Positions 8,056 to 16,582 of a stretch of DNA of 36,494 bases are shown piece after piece; position 1 is the first letter of the stretch, and each line of letters begins with the position of its first letter. Where the stretch lies: positions 1 to 36,494 of the forward strand of contig QKIH01000013.1 in assembly GCA_003249645.1 (NCBI GenBank), in the 5' to 3' direction. The stretch is from Desulfobulbaceae bacterium. GTDB taxonomy: Bacteria > Desulfobacterota > Desulfobulbia > Desulfobulbales > Desulfocapsaceae. Made by a program: the position numbers and the translations under genes. The notes below the pieces were generated by a model, which was not told where the DNA came from, searched no databases, and worked only from the letters and a program-made list of their open reading frames with translations.

Positions 8056-9306
8056 ATGGAACGAAATACGAAATATAAACATCCCGGAAAGCAGGAACGT
8101 AAAACTGCGACGAGCAGAAGTTTTCAGAAAGCTTTTCACCGATCGAAGATTCTGGATCTGATTCTGACCCATGAGCTGATTTCAAGAACTGATTTGGCCA
8201 GGGAGACAGGGTTGAGTCAGGCTTCTGTTACCGGTTTGACAGCTGACCTGATTGCTGAAGGCCTGATTGAGGAAAGAAAGGCCGGGGCCTATGAAGGCGG
8301 ACGTCGCCCGACTCTGCTGGCTTTCCGTGCCGACGGGGTGCATGCCATCGGGGTCAATATGGCAATGGATCAGATCAGGGTGGTTATTGTCAACCTGGCA
8401 ACTGAGGTAAAGGCGTCTCATAAGGTGGAGCTTCCGGAAACGTATCATACTTCCGAACAGATTGTTGATATTATTTCCCAGGCGATCCAGGCCTGCATGT
8501 GGGAGGCAAATTATTCGAAAGACCAGATTGCAGGAGTGGGCATCGGGGTTCCCGGGCCGGTAGATGCGAATACGGGCATGATCCATTTCCTGCCGAATTA
8601 CGGTTGGCGGGAAGTGCCTTTTAAACAGATGCTGGAGCAGAAAATCAATCATCCGGTTTTCATCGATAACAGCTCAAATAATCTGGCGATCGGCGAGTAC
8701 TGGTTTGGAGAGGGAAAGGGGCTGGACAATTTCCTTGTCATAACCCTGGAAAATGGTGTCGGAGCAGGCCTGGTGACCAACGGCCAGCTCGTTCGGGGGG
8801 CCGCCGGTATTGCCGGCGAGTTCGGACATATCTGTATCAGCAAGGATGGCCCGAAATGCCGCTGCGGTCGGCAGGGCTGCATCGAGGCATATGTGGGAAA
8901 TAACGCAATTGTCAGGGATGCCAGACAGCTGGTTGAAAGCGGGCAATGGTCTGATAACTCTGTCAGGCCTGAACAACTGAATATCAGAGGGGTTTTTGAG
9001 GAGTTGGCCGGGGGGAATGACGCCCTTGATAAAATATATGAAAGAGCAGGCGAAATCCTCGGTTTCGGGATTTTTAATATGGTCACGATGATCAATCCCG
9101 AGGTGGTCATTATTACCGGTAAAGGTGTGAATGCCGGTGAAAAATTATTTGCCCCGATGCGCCGGACCATTGCCGAGATGAACGCAGGGCAGTTTGGTTT
9201 TATGACCAGCAGAATTGTTATTCAAACCTGGTCTGATGATGACTGGGCGAGGGAATCCGGGGCTCTTGTTCTGCGGGAGATATATAAGTCACCCCTGCAT
9301 AAATAA
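8056..9306 (+). CDS. xylR: ROK-family transcriptional regulator, probable xylose repressor
   Basis: This is a ROK (repressor, ORF, kinase) protein with an N-terminal winged helix-turn-helix (ISRTDLARETGLSQASVTGL) and a C-terminal sugar-kinase-like domain. It contains GVGIGVPGPVD, the ENGVGAGLV phosphate motif and the zinc motif CRCGRQGC (C268, C270, C275). ROK regulators named XylR repress xylose genes in Firmicutes and are released by xylose. Its position between divergent xylFGH and codirectional xylA supports the same job here. The ATG at 8056 gives 416 aa. The frame also reaches a TTG at 8026, but that overlaps the likely promoter. Neither start has a ribosome binding site, so translation may be near-leaderless. 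Confidence 0.82.
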   Translation: MERNTKYKHPGKQERKTATSRSFQKAFHRSKILDLILTHELISRTDLARETGLSQASVTGLTADLIAEGLIEERKAGAYEGGRRPTLLAFRADGVHAIGVNMAMDQIRVVIVNLATEVKASHKVELPETYHTSEQIVDIISQAIQACMWEANYSKDQIAGVGIGVPGPVDANTGMIHFLPNYGWREVPFKQMLEQKINHPVFIDNSSNNLAIGEYWFGEGKGLDNFLVITLENGVGAGLVTNGQLVRGAAGIAGEFGHICISKDGPKCRCGRQGCIEAYVGNNAIVRDARQLVESGQWSDNSVRPEQLNIRGVFEELAGGNDALDKIYERAGEILGFGIFNMVTMINPEVVIITGKGVNAGEKLFAPMRRTIAEMNAGQFGFMTSRIVIQTWSDDDWARESGALVLREIYKSPLHK

Positions 9307-9373
9307 CTTATAATTCAATCTGTATTAAAACAGCAACCTTTGGATGGTGTTCATTGAATACAAGGAGTTCGAT

Positions 9374-10687
9374 ATGACAGTCTATTTTCCCGAAGTGAAA
9401 GATACTGTGTTGTATGAAGGGCCGGGATCAAAAAATCCGTTGGCTTTCAAATGGTATGATCGGAAGAAAGAAGTGATGGGAAAGACCATGGAACAGCATT
9501 TAAGGTTTGCTGTCGCATACTGGCACACCCTGAAAAATGACGGGGGGGATCCTTTCGGAGCCCCTGCGGTGTCCAGAAAATGGAATGAGCCCTCCGATCC
9601 AATGGATCGTGCCCGGGCTACCTGCGACGCTGCCTTTGAATTTTTTACCAAGCTCTCCGCGCCCTATTACTGCTTTCATGACCGCGACCTCTCTCCTGAA
9701 GGAGATAGCTTTAAAGCGTCCTGCGACAATTTGGAGAAAATGGTTGCCCATGCAAAAACACTCCAGAAAGAGACCGGAGTGAAATTGCTTTGGGGCACAG
9801 CGAATCTTTTCAGCCATCCGCGCTATCTCCATGGAGCCGGAACCAATCCGGATTTCCATGTGTTTGCCTATGCAGCGGCGCAGGTGAAACATGCAATTGC
9901 GGCAACAAAGGAGCTTGGCGGTGAAAACTATGTCTTTTGGGGAGGACGAGAAGGGTATGAAACGCTGCTCAACACCCGCCTGAAACAGGAACAGGAACAG
10001 ATGGCGGCATTTTTCCACCTCTGTGTAGATTATGCTAAAGAGATAGGTTTTACAGGGCAGTTTCTTATCGAGCCGAAACCGAAAGAGCCGACAAAACATC
10101 AATATGATTTTGATGCATCAACCGTGTTGAATTTCTTAAGGACGTACGATCTGTACGATCATTTTAAGCTGAATCTGGAGGCCAATCATGCAACCCTGGC
10201 CGGTCATACCTTTGAACACGAGCTTGCCGTGGCCGGTGCTGCTGGTAAACTCGGCAGTATTGATGTCAACCGGGGCGATCTGCTGCTGGGCTGGGATACC
10301 GACCAGTTCCCAACCGATCTCTATTCAACAGCATTTGCCATGCTTGAGGTGCTTCAGACTGGTGGAATAGGCAGCGGCGGACTGAACTTTGATTCCAAGG
10401 TCAGAAGACCCTCCTGTGACAGTGTAGACCTGTTCTACGGGCATATCGGCGGCATGGATACCTTTGCCCGCGGCTTGCTTATTGCTGCCGCCATTATCGA
10501 AGACGGTGTGCTGGAGCAGTTTAAGCAAGAACGCTATAGTCCTTGGCAGGGTTCTTTACCGCAGTCGGTAATGGATGGGCAGGGAAGCCTGGCGCTGTGT
10601 GAGAAGTTTGTCCTTGAAAAAGGAGAGCCGACAGTAAAGAGCGGTCGTCAGGAGTATCTTGAGAATGTGATAAATTCGTTTATATAG
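9374..10687 (+). CDS. xylA: Xylose isomerase XylA
   Basis: The protein converts D-xylose to D-xylulose in the cytoplasm. It is 437 aa (E. coli XylA is 440). The start YFPEVKDTVLYEGP..NPLAFKWYD matches the family N-terminus. Active-site residues in CFHDRDLSPEG are H102 and D105 (E. coli H101 and D104). Metal-site sequence FLIEPKPKEPTKHQYDFD, EANHATLAGHTFEHEL and DVNRGDLLLGWDTDQFP are present. The start at 9374 is chosen over an in-frame ATG at 9344 because AAGGAG lies 6 bases before it and homology begins there. It follows xylR by 67 nt. No xylB (xylulokinase) accompanies it in the window. Confidence 0.96.
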   Translation: MTVYFPEVKDTVLYEGPGSKNPLAFKWYDRKKEVMGKTMEQHLRFAVAYWHTLKNDGGDPFGAPAVSRKWNEPSDPMDRARATCDAAFEFFTKLSAPYYCFHDRDLSPEGDSFKASCDNLEKMVAHAKTLQKETGVKLLWGTANLFSHPRYLHGAGTNPDFHVFAYAAAQVKHAIAATKELGGENYVFWGGREGYETLLNTRLKQEQEQMAAFFHLCVDYAKEIGFTGQFLIEPKPKEPTKHQYDFDASTVLNFLRTYDLYDHFKLNLEANHATLAGHTFEHELAVAGAAGKLGSIDVNRGDLLLGWDTDQFPTDLYSTAFAMLEVLQTGGIGSGGLNFDSKVRRPSCDSVDLFYGHIGGMDTFARGLLIAAAIIEDGVLEQFKQERYSPWQGSLPQSVMDGQGSLALCEKFVLEKGEPTVKSGRQEYLENVINSFI

Positions 10688-10700
10688 GTCCGTCTTTTAA

Positions 10701-10738
10701 ACAAAGCGCTGCGATTGAAAGATATTGTGGCGCTTTGT
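10701..10738. terminator. Hairpin between convergent xylA and baeR-like genes
   Basis: The arms 10701-10709 (ACAAAGCGC) and 10730-10738 (GCGCTTTGT) are perfect complements with a 20-nt loop. On the minus strand the stem is followed by TTAAAAG, and on the plus strand there is no T-run. It is a possible weak bidirectional terminator. Confidence 0.45.
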
Positions 10739-10747
10739 AAGATTTAG

Positions 10748-11434
10748 CTAATCTGTTTTCAGCTTATAACCGACACCGTAGATGGTGGTTATCACCTCTT
10801 TATTACCGTTTATTTCAGATAGTTTTTTACGAAGGTTCTTCACGTGGCTGTCAACCGTGCGATCATAGCCGTCAAAATGATAGCCCTGAACTCTGTCTAT
10901 CAGTTCACTCCTCGAAAATACCCTGCCGGGTGAGTGGATCATGACTTGCAGCAGACCAAACTCGCTTGGTGTAAGGCTTACAGCCTGTCCTGCTATTGTA
11001 ACCTCTCTCGATTCTTCATTCATTTCGATATCACCGGCGACAAGCTTTTTGGCAGCCGGGGAGTCGGCCGCCTGTGCGGATCGACGCAGGACAGTCTTTA
11101 CCCTTGCCACAACTTCACGGGGGCTGAATGGTTTGCAGATATAGTCGTCTGCACCGATTTCAAGACCGATCAGCCGGTCGATTTCGTCGATTTTAGCGGT
11201 CAGCATGATGATCGGCATCTGGGATGTTTTCCGTATTTCTTTGCAGATTGTCAGCCCGTCCATCCCCGGCAGCATGAGATCGAGCAGCAGAAGGGCGGGG
11301 CTGAGTTTTTCAACCAGTTCAAGAACGCCGCTGCCACTATGGTGACATATTGTCTCAAAGCCTTCTTTTTTCAGATAATCACTCACCAGCAATGCAATTT
11401 TTTCTTCATCTTCAACAATTAATATGCGATCCAT
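10748..11434 (-). CDS. baeR: OmpR-family response regulator, BaeR-like
   Basis: This 228-residue regulator has a receiver domain (residues 1-120) and a C-terminal OmpR/PhoB winged helix. The phospho-acceptor is D52 in LLLLDLMLPG. The acidic pair (VEDEE), the T of MLTAK and the K of CKPFSPREVV are intact. The stretch KIDEIDRLIGLEIGADDYICKPFSPREVVARVK is very close to E. coli BaeR. The C-terminus has LTPSEFGLL, DRTVDSHVKNLRKKL and YGVGYKL. The gene lies 10 nt downstream of its kinase. It probably controls the divergent efflux operon, whose promoter has OmpR-type phased repeats. BaeR in E. coli responds to envelope stress and drives drug-export genes. Confidence 0.9.
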   Translation of the reverse strand: MDRILIVEDEEKIALLVSDYLKKEGFETICHHSGSGVLELVEKLSPALLLLDLMLPGMDGLTICKEIRKTSQMPIIMLTAKIDEIDRLIGLEIGADDYICKPFSPREVVARVKTVLRRSAQAADSPAAKKLVAGDIEMNEESREVTIAGQAVSLTPSEFGLLQVMIHSPGRVFSRSELIDRVQGYHFDGYDRTVDSHVKNLRKKLSEINGNKEVITTIYGVGYKLKTD

Positions 11435-11444
11435 TCAGTCCTCC

Positions 11445-12857
11445 TTATGCATTGCTGTCAAGGATTAAGGGGAGGCGGATAATGATCGCCAGGCCACCGA
11501 GATTACTGCTTTCCGCTATTATTTCTCCATCATGCTTTTCTATGATATGCCGACAGATAGTGAGGCCCAGTCCGCTGCCGCCGGTTTGCCTTGATCGGGA
11601 GTGATCTTCACGATACAGTCTGTCAAAAAGATGGGGGAGAGCCTTCTGTGATACACCTGGGCCGGTATCATCAAAGCGGATGAAGCAGGATGTGTCTTTT
11701 ACGCTGCCGGAAATTCTCAGCTTGCCGCCTTCCTGAATATATTTGCAGCTGTTGTCGAACAGGTTGAAAAAAACCTGTTCAATACGGTTCTGGTCAGCGC
11801 TGATCTCAAAGCCTGCAAGATCGTCGAGCATCAGTTGTATCTCGATCTGTTTCTCAGCAAGACGACTCTGGAAATAGTTTACGGAGTCTTCCAGGATGCT
11901 TCGGGGTGAACATGGCAGTTTTTCCATGCTCAGGCTGTCTGATTCGGCCAGTGAAAGAAGGTGAAGATCTTCCACCAGATTTGATATCCTGAGTACTTCA
12001 TGGTGCAGTGAGGATATCGATTCAGGGGATGCCTCGCGTACGCCATCTTCTATTGCTTCGAGTTCGCCGCGAAGAATTGCAAGAGGGGTTCGTAGCTCGT
12101 GGGAGATATCCGTCAGCCATTTCTTTCTCAGCATTTCATATTCTTCCAGGGTACCGGCCATCTCGTTGAAGTTTTCTGCAAGAGTGCCCAGCTCGTCGGA
12201 GGTTGTTGCTGGGATTCGGAGTGAGAAATCTCTGTTGGCCAGTGCATGGGTTCCATTGATCAATTGTCTTACCGGATACAAAATATGACGCGAAAAAAGC
12301 ACGGCAATGACGACCGTGACGGCAATAACCAGTATGCCGAGCACGGTAAGATGTTCGGCCTGTCTTTTCAGCAATGCACCGGGAGGTGTGTCGTTAAAGG
12401 GTTTTTGCTGCTTTATGCCCAGCCAGCCGACGACCTTGTCTCCGGAAGAGATGGAAAATATCTTTGAATTGTCTTTCTGATCCGGAATACCGATAAGAGG
12501 CAGTTCATTTTCATCAAGCATCAACAGGCGGGACTCTCCCCTATGCTGTTTTGTCCTGGATGCATCGGCAAATAACGGGGGCGGCAGCCGATGGAGGTTG
12601 GCCTGGTTTTCAAGGCGTCTTGACCAGTTCTCCGGATCCCTGCGAACGAAATCCCAGCTGCCGTTCTGGTTGTAAAGTGCTGTCAGAACCGGAACGAGAG
12701 ACTCGAGATTTTCGATCTCTACCTCTTTGATATAATTTTGAAAGTTGTAGGAAAAAATAAAGCGGGACAAAAACATCGACCCCACAACAATGAGCAGGAT
12801 GAGGAAGAAGGCGGCGAAGAGTTTATATGAGAGCGATAGTCTGATTTTCATCTGCAT
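11445..12857 (-). CDS. baeS: Membrane sensor histidine kinase, BaeS-like
   Basis: The protein has an N-terminal membrane segment (LFAAFFLILLIVVGSMFL), a periplasmic loop of about 130 residues and a second membrane segment (LGILVIAVTVVIAVLFS). HAMP, HisKA (ISHELRTPLAILRGELEAIEDG) and HATPase domains (GSGLGLTICRHIIEKHDG) follow. LYPVRQLINGTHALA and the HisKA box resemble E. coli BaeS closely. It should autophosphorylate and pass phosphate to the BaeR-like regulator next to it. The start is uncertain. ATG at 12857 gives 470 aa and ATG at 12851 gives 468; neither has a clear ribosome binding site. The frame is open to 13010, but the extra residues do not look like the family. Confidence 0.87.
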   Translation of the reverse strand: MQMKIRLSLSYKLFAAFFLILLIVVGSMFLSRFIFSYNFQNYIKEVEIENLESLVPVLTALYNQNGSWDFVRRDPENWSRRLENQANLHRLPPPLFADASRTKQHRGESRLLMLDENELPLIGIPDQKDNSKIFSISSGDKVVGWLGIKQQKPFNDTPPGALLKRQAEHLTVLGILVIAVTVVIAVLFSRHILYPVRQLINGTHALANRDFSLRIPATTSDELGTLAENFNEMAGTLEEYEMLRKKWLTDISHELRTPLAILRGELEAIEDGVREASPESISSLHHEVLRISNLVEDLHLLSLAESDSLSMEKLPCSPRSILEDSVNYFQSRLAEKQIEIQLMLDDLAGFEISADQNRIEQVFFNLFDNSCKYIQEGGKLRISGSVKDTSCFIRFDDTGPGVSQKALPHLFDRLYREDHSRSRQTGGSGLGLTICRHIIEKHDGEIIAESSNLGGLAIIIRLPLILDSNA

Positions 12858-13091
12858 TTGAACTGTAATATGCTCATTTGGGTGATTCTGGTCTGTACCA
12901 CAACTAATTTTTACACATCGTTTCTCTTCTACAAAGCCTATTTTTTCATAAAAAGCGACTTTTACTGACATTTCCACAAAACTAACACAGCCTCTCCATA
13001 TTTTCTCCACATTCTCTGATTATTTATGTCAGTCAATGACAGGAAAAGTTTTGCATGTGTCAGCTTAACAGTGATTGTAAAGGATAAACCA
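12858..13091. promoter_or_regulatory. Divergent baeSR / efflux operon control region with phased repeats
   Basis: TCTCCATATTT (12993-13003) is followed directly by TCTCCACATTC (13004-13014), an 11-bp tandem repeat. A weaker copy, TTTCCACAAAA (12971-12981), lies exactly two periods upstream. Direct repeats spaced by one helical turn are typical of OmpR-family binding. The core TTTTCTCCA is shared with the E. coli BaeR box (TTTTTCTCCATDATTGGC). This supports autoregulation and control of the efflux genes by the BaeR-like protein; that control is inference. No convincing -10/-35 pair was identified. Confidence 0.6.
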
Positions 13092-14540
13092 ATGGAACAC
13101 CCATTAAAGAATGCAGTAAAAAAAATCATCATTTGCTTGTGTGCGGCGCCGCTGTTGACAGGATGCGTAGCTGTCGGCCCTGATTATAAAGAGCCGCAGA
13201 TGGCATTGCCTACAACATGGGACAGCAGTGCAGCTGATGCCGGGAGTCAGGATGAAGAAAGTCTTGCTGTCTGGTGGAAGAAACTCAACGATCCGGTTCT
13301 CAACAACCTGATTGACATGGCTGTTGCCAATAATCTGGATCTGAAGGAAGCGGTATCAAGAGTCAGACAGGCACGCTATGAAAGAAATATTGCAAAGGCG
13401 GATTTGTATCCGTCTGTTGATGGTTCCGGTTCTGCGACAAAATCAGGTTCGAGCAGTGACGAGAGCGATTCATCGCTTTATTCCGCAAGCCTCGATGCAA
13501 GTTGGGAGCTTGATATATTCGGCGGGGTCAGGCGTTCTGCAGAATCCTCTGTTGCCGCCTATCAGGCCCAGATAGAGGATCTTCATGATGTCCTGATCAC
13601 CCTCTTGTCAGAAGTTGCGATAAACTATATCGATCTGCGTACCTACCAGCAGCAGCTCCTTACAACAGAACATAATATTGCCATCCAGCAGCAGAGCAAA
13701 GATCTGACCGATTCGATGGTCGTATCCGGACTTTCAGACAACCTTGAGCAGGCCCAAGCGTCGTATCAGCTTGCCGGGACAAAAGCAGAACTCCCCACAC
13801 TTAAGACCAGTATCAGAAGCAGCATGAACCGGCTCTGCGCCCTGCTTGGAAAGACACCGGGGTCGTTAAATGGTCTCCTGGAAAAAACGGCTGTTATTCC
13901 GGTTCCTGAAAAGTCGGTTACCATTGGCATTCCGGCTGATATGGTGCGTCAGCGCCCTGACATACGACAGGCGGAGAGAAATCTGGCTGCCGAGACCGCC
14001 AAGGTCGGTGTGGCAGAGGCTGATCTCTACCCTCACTTCTATCTCAGCGGATCCCTGGGGCTGCAGTCAACCTCTTCCAGTTCTTTTTTCTCTGATCCAA
14101 CAAGTCTCTGGTCTCTGGGGCCGTCGATGAGCTGGTCGATTTTTCATTCCGGTTCGATCAGAAACAATATCAAGGCGCAGCAGGAAATTCAGCAGCAGTC
14201 GTTGCTGCAATATCAGACAACTGTCATTGAGGCAATAGAAGAAGTTGAGAACAATCTGACAGGTTTTGCTGCAGAACAGCAGAAAATGGAAATTCTTACC
14301 GAAGCTGTTGCTTCGGCAAAACAGGCAGTTGAAATCTCCACCCAGCAATTTTCAACTGGACTTGGCGATTTTAAGGATGTGCTTGATGCCGAGCAGGCCC
14401 TGTTAACCTATGAAAATCAGCTGAATGAAAGCCGGGGCAGTCTGGCATCCAATTTTGTGGAATTATATAAGGCTCTGGGTGGCGGCTGGCAGAAAATCAG
14501 GCCGGAAAAAGAAGAACAGTTAAACGAAAACGAGGGATAA
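13092..14540 (+). CDS. Outer-membrane factor lipoprotein, NodT/OprM family
   Basis: This is an outer-membrane efflux channel of 482 aa. It begins with a lipoprotein signal peptide whose lipobox is LLTGC (C25), followed by VAVGPDYKEPQ, the standard start of NodT-type RND or ABC outer-membrane factors. It has two OEP repeats rich in long helices (SWELDIFGGVRRSAESSVAAY in the first; DMVRQRPDIRQAERNLAAE and FSTGLGDFKDVLDAEQALL in the second). It would form the trimeric exit duct for the MacAB-type pump encoded next. The start at 13092 is chosen because AAAGGA precedes it and it gives a proper signal peptide; the frame itself is open further upstream. The next gene starts 6 nt after the stop. Confidence 0.92.
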   Translation: MEHPLKNAVKKIIICLCAAPLLTGCVAVGPDYKEPQMALPTTWDSSAADAGSQDEESLAVWWKKLNDPVLNNLIDMAVANNLDLKEAVSRVRQARYERNIAKADLYPSVDGSGSATKSGSSSDESDSSLYSASLDASWELDIFGGVRRSAESSVAAYQAQIEDLHDVLITLLSEVAINYIDLRTYQQQLLTTEHNIAIQQQSKDLTDSMVVSGLSDNLEQAQASYQLAGTKAELPTLKTSIRSSMNRLCALLGKTPGSLNGLLEKTAVIPVPEKSVTIGIPADMVRQRPDIRQAERNLAAETAKVGVAEADLYPHFYLSGSLGLQSTSSSSFFSDPTSLWSLGPSMSWSIFHSGSIRNNIKAQQEIQQQSLLQYQTTVIEAIEEVENNLTGFAAEQQKMEILTEAVASAKQAVEISTQQFSTGLGDFKDVLDAEQALLTYENQLNESRGSLASNFVELYKALGGGWQKIRPEKEEQLNENEG

Positions 14541-14546
14541 AAGGCA

Positions 14547-15851
14547 ATGAATACGGCAACCCGATTATCAGTAAAAGAAACTCTGGAACAACAGACAAAA
14601 TCGCAGGGGAAAAACAGGAAAAAGATGTATGGCGGTTTGATCCTGCTGCTTCTGCTGGTTGGTATTGCAGCTTTTTATTCCCTGCACAAAGGTGCACAAA
14701 AGGGTCCTGTCTTTGACAGTGTTGCTGTCAGCCGGGGTAACCTGGCAATAACTGTCACCGCAACGGGAAACCTTGAGGCAACCAATCAGGTCGATGTCGG
14801 CAGCGAGCTGTCGGGAATTGTTACCACCGTGCTTGCAGATTACAACGATATTGTCAAACAGGGACAGCCACTGGCTTATCTTGATAATACAAAATATGAG
14901 GCAGCTGTCCAGAAATCCAAAGCCGAAGTTGCATCCGCAAAAGCGGCCTACCAGGAGGCTGTTGCTACAAGGGACGCAGCGGAAAAGACGTTTAACCGTT
15001 ACACAAAGACAAGAAAGCTGACCAATAACCAGATGCCTTCCATTGAAGTGCTGGAGCAGTCCGAGGCTGATTATAAAAAAGCTGTAGCCGCTGTTGCTTC
15101 GGCAGAGGCAGCTATCATGTCAGCAGAGGCTTCGCTGAAGTCAGATGAGGCAGATCTTGCCAAAACCGTTGTTTATAGTCCGACTGACGGGATTGTTCTG
15201 GATCGTGATATTGATGAGGGACAGACTGTTGCGGCATCTCTTGAAGCTCCTGTTCTTTTTACGGTTGCTGAAGATCTGCGCAAAATGGAACTGCAGGTGG
15301 ATATTGACGAGGCCGATGTCGGCCAGGTTGCAGAAGGGCAGAAAGCCGTATTTACGGTTGATGCCTATCCGGATGAAAATTTCAATGCCACCATAACCCA
15401 GGTGCGATATGGAGCTGAAACCAACGACGGCGTTGTGACCTATACTGCTGTTCTGGAAGTACAAAACCCAGATCTCCTGCTGCGCCCGGGCATGACGGCT
15501 ACCGCTGATATTACGGTCAAAGAGGTTAATGATCAACTGCTTCTGCCCAATTCGGCCCTTCGTTTTACCCCTGCAATGGCCGTGGCACCTGATGCGGGCG
15601 GTGGCGACAACAGGAGCTTTCTTGCTAAATTGATGCCCGGGCCTCCTCCGCATGAAAATACCAAAGGGCAGACTTTACAGGCCCAGCTTCCTGCTGATCA
15701 GGCAAAAATCTGGGTAGTTGATGCCAACGGTATGCCGAAAGATATGCTGGTTAAGAAGATCTCCACTGACGGCATTATGACCGCGGTGAGTTCTGATACC
15801 CTGAAGGAAGGTATGCACGTGATCACCAACGAACTTTCCGAACCTAAATAA
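14547..15851 (+). CDS. macA: MacA-like periplasmic adaptor (HlyD/membrane fusion protein)
   Basis: This 434-residue membrane fusion protein has a cytoplasmic N-terminus, one membrane anchor (about residues 28-46), a lipoyl/barrel-sandwich domain (NQVDVGSELSGIVTTV), and a long alpha-hairpin coiled coil of Ala/Glu/Lys-rich helices (about 115-205). The second lipoyl half (VVYSPTDGIVLDRDIDEGQTV) and a beta-barrel and membrane-proximal domain follow. The layout matches MacA. It should link the inner-membrane ABC permease to the outer-membrane factor. An insert rich in Gly and Pro (about 350-375) is unusual. The start has AAAAGG just upstream, and its stop overlaps the next start (TAATGA). Confidence 0.9.
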   Translation: MNTATRLSVKETLEQQTKSQGKNRKKMYGGLILLLLLVGIAAFYSLHKGAQKGPVFDSVAVSRGNLAITVTATGNLEATNQVDVGSELSGIVTTVLADYNDIVKQGQPLAYLDNTKYEAAVQKSKAEVASAKAAYQEAVATRDAAEKTFNRYTKTRKLTNNQMPSIEVLEQSEADYKKAVAAVASAEAAIMSAEASLKSDEADLAKTVVYSPTDGIVLDRDIDEGQTVAASLEAPVLFTVAEDLRKMELQVDIDEADVGQVAEGQKAVFTVDAYPDENFNATITQVRYGAETNDGVVTYTAVLEVQNPDLLLRPGMTATADITVKEVNDQLLLPNSALRFTPAMAVAPDAGGGDNRSFLAKLMPGPPPHENTKGQTLQAQLPADQAKIWVVDANGMPKDMLVKKISTDGIMTAVSSDTLKEGMHVITNELSEPK

Positions 15852-16582
15852 TGACGGTAAGCGATATGAACAGTAAGGACAGGACACGCCTTATCCAGAT
15901 TGAAAACATTACCAAGATCTACGGGAACGGGCAGAATGCCATGAAGGCACTTGACGGAGTATCGCTGGATATTCATCAGGGAGAGTTTGTTGCCATGATG
16001 GGACCCAGCGGTTCCGGAAAATCTACCTGCCTCAATATTATGGGCTGTCTTGATACGCCTACTTCGGGCAGTTATCATTTTGATGATGTACGGGTTAATA
16101 GTCTGTCACGCAACCAGCGGGCTTTACTACGGAAACAGTTTCTCGGTTTTATCTTCCAGGGGTTTAATCTGCTCAGTCGAACCTCTGCGCTGGAAAATGT
16201 CGAGCTTCCTCTTATTTACCGAAAGATCCCGGCTAAACAGCGTCACGTACTGGCCATGGAGGCCCTTGAAACCGTAGGCCTTGCAAAATGGTATCACCAT
16301 ACGCCTGCAGAACTCTCCGGCGGCCAGCAGCAGCGGGTTGCCATTGCCAGGGCAATAGTCGGAAAACCGAAAATCCTGCTTGCCGATGAACCTACCGGCA
16401 ACCTCGATTCAACCCGTTCCGTGGAAATTATGGAAATGATGAAAAAGTTCAACAGGGAAGAGGGCATTACCGTTGTCATGGTCACCCATGAACCGGATAT
16501 GGCGGAATATGCAGACCGTCAGATCTTTTTCCAGGACGGCGTGATCAAGAGCGATACCCTTATGGAGGGTCAGTCATGTTAA
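15851..16582 (+). CDS. MacB-type ABC transporter ATPase
   Basis: This is a 243-residue single ABC domain of the MacB/LolD class. It has Walker A GPSGSGKST (residues 51-59), Q-loop FIFQGFNLL, signature LSGGQQQRVAIARAI, Walker B ILLADEPTG and the H-loop TH. The sequence GNLDST is typical of the class. It powers the pump with the permease encoded next. In E. coli MacB the ATPase and permease are fused; here they are separate genes overlapping by 7 nt. The start at 15851 overlaps the macA stop and lacks a strong ribosome binding site, which suggests translational coupling. An ATG at 15866 is an alternative. Confidence 0.92.
   Translation: MTVSDMNSKDRTRLIQIENITKIYGNGQNAMKALDGVSLDIHQGEFVAMMGPSGSGKSTCLNIMGCLDTPTSGSYHFDDVRVNSLSRNQRALLRKQFLGFIFQGFNLLSRTSALENVELPLIYRKIPAKQRHVLAMEALETVGLAKWYHHTPAELSGGQQQRVAIARAIVGKPKILLADEPTGNLDSTRSVEIMEMMKKFNREEGITVVMVTHEPDMAEYADRQIFFQDGVIKSDTLMEGQSC

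Noticed and set aside
12858..13010. Upstream extension of the BaeS-like kinase
   Set aside because: The extra residues show no likeness to BaeS and cross the promoter repeats.
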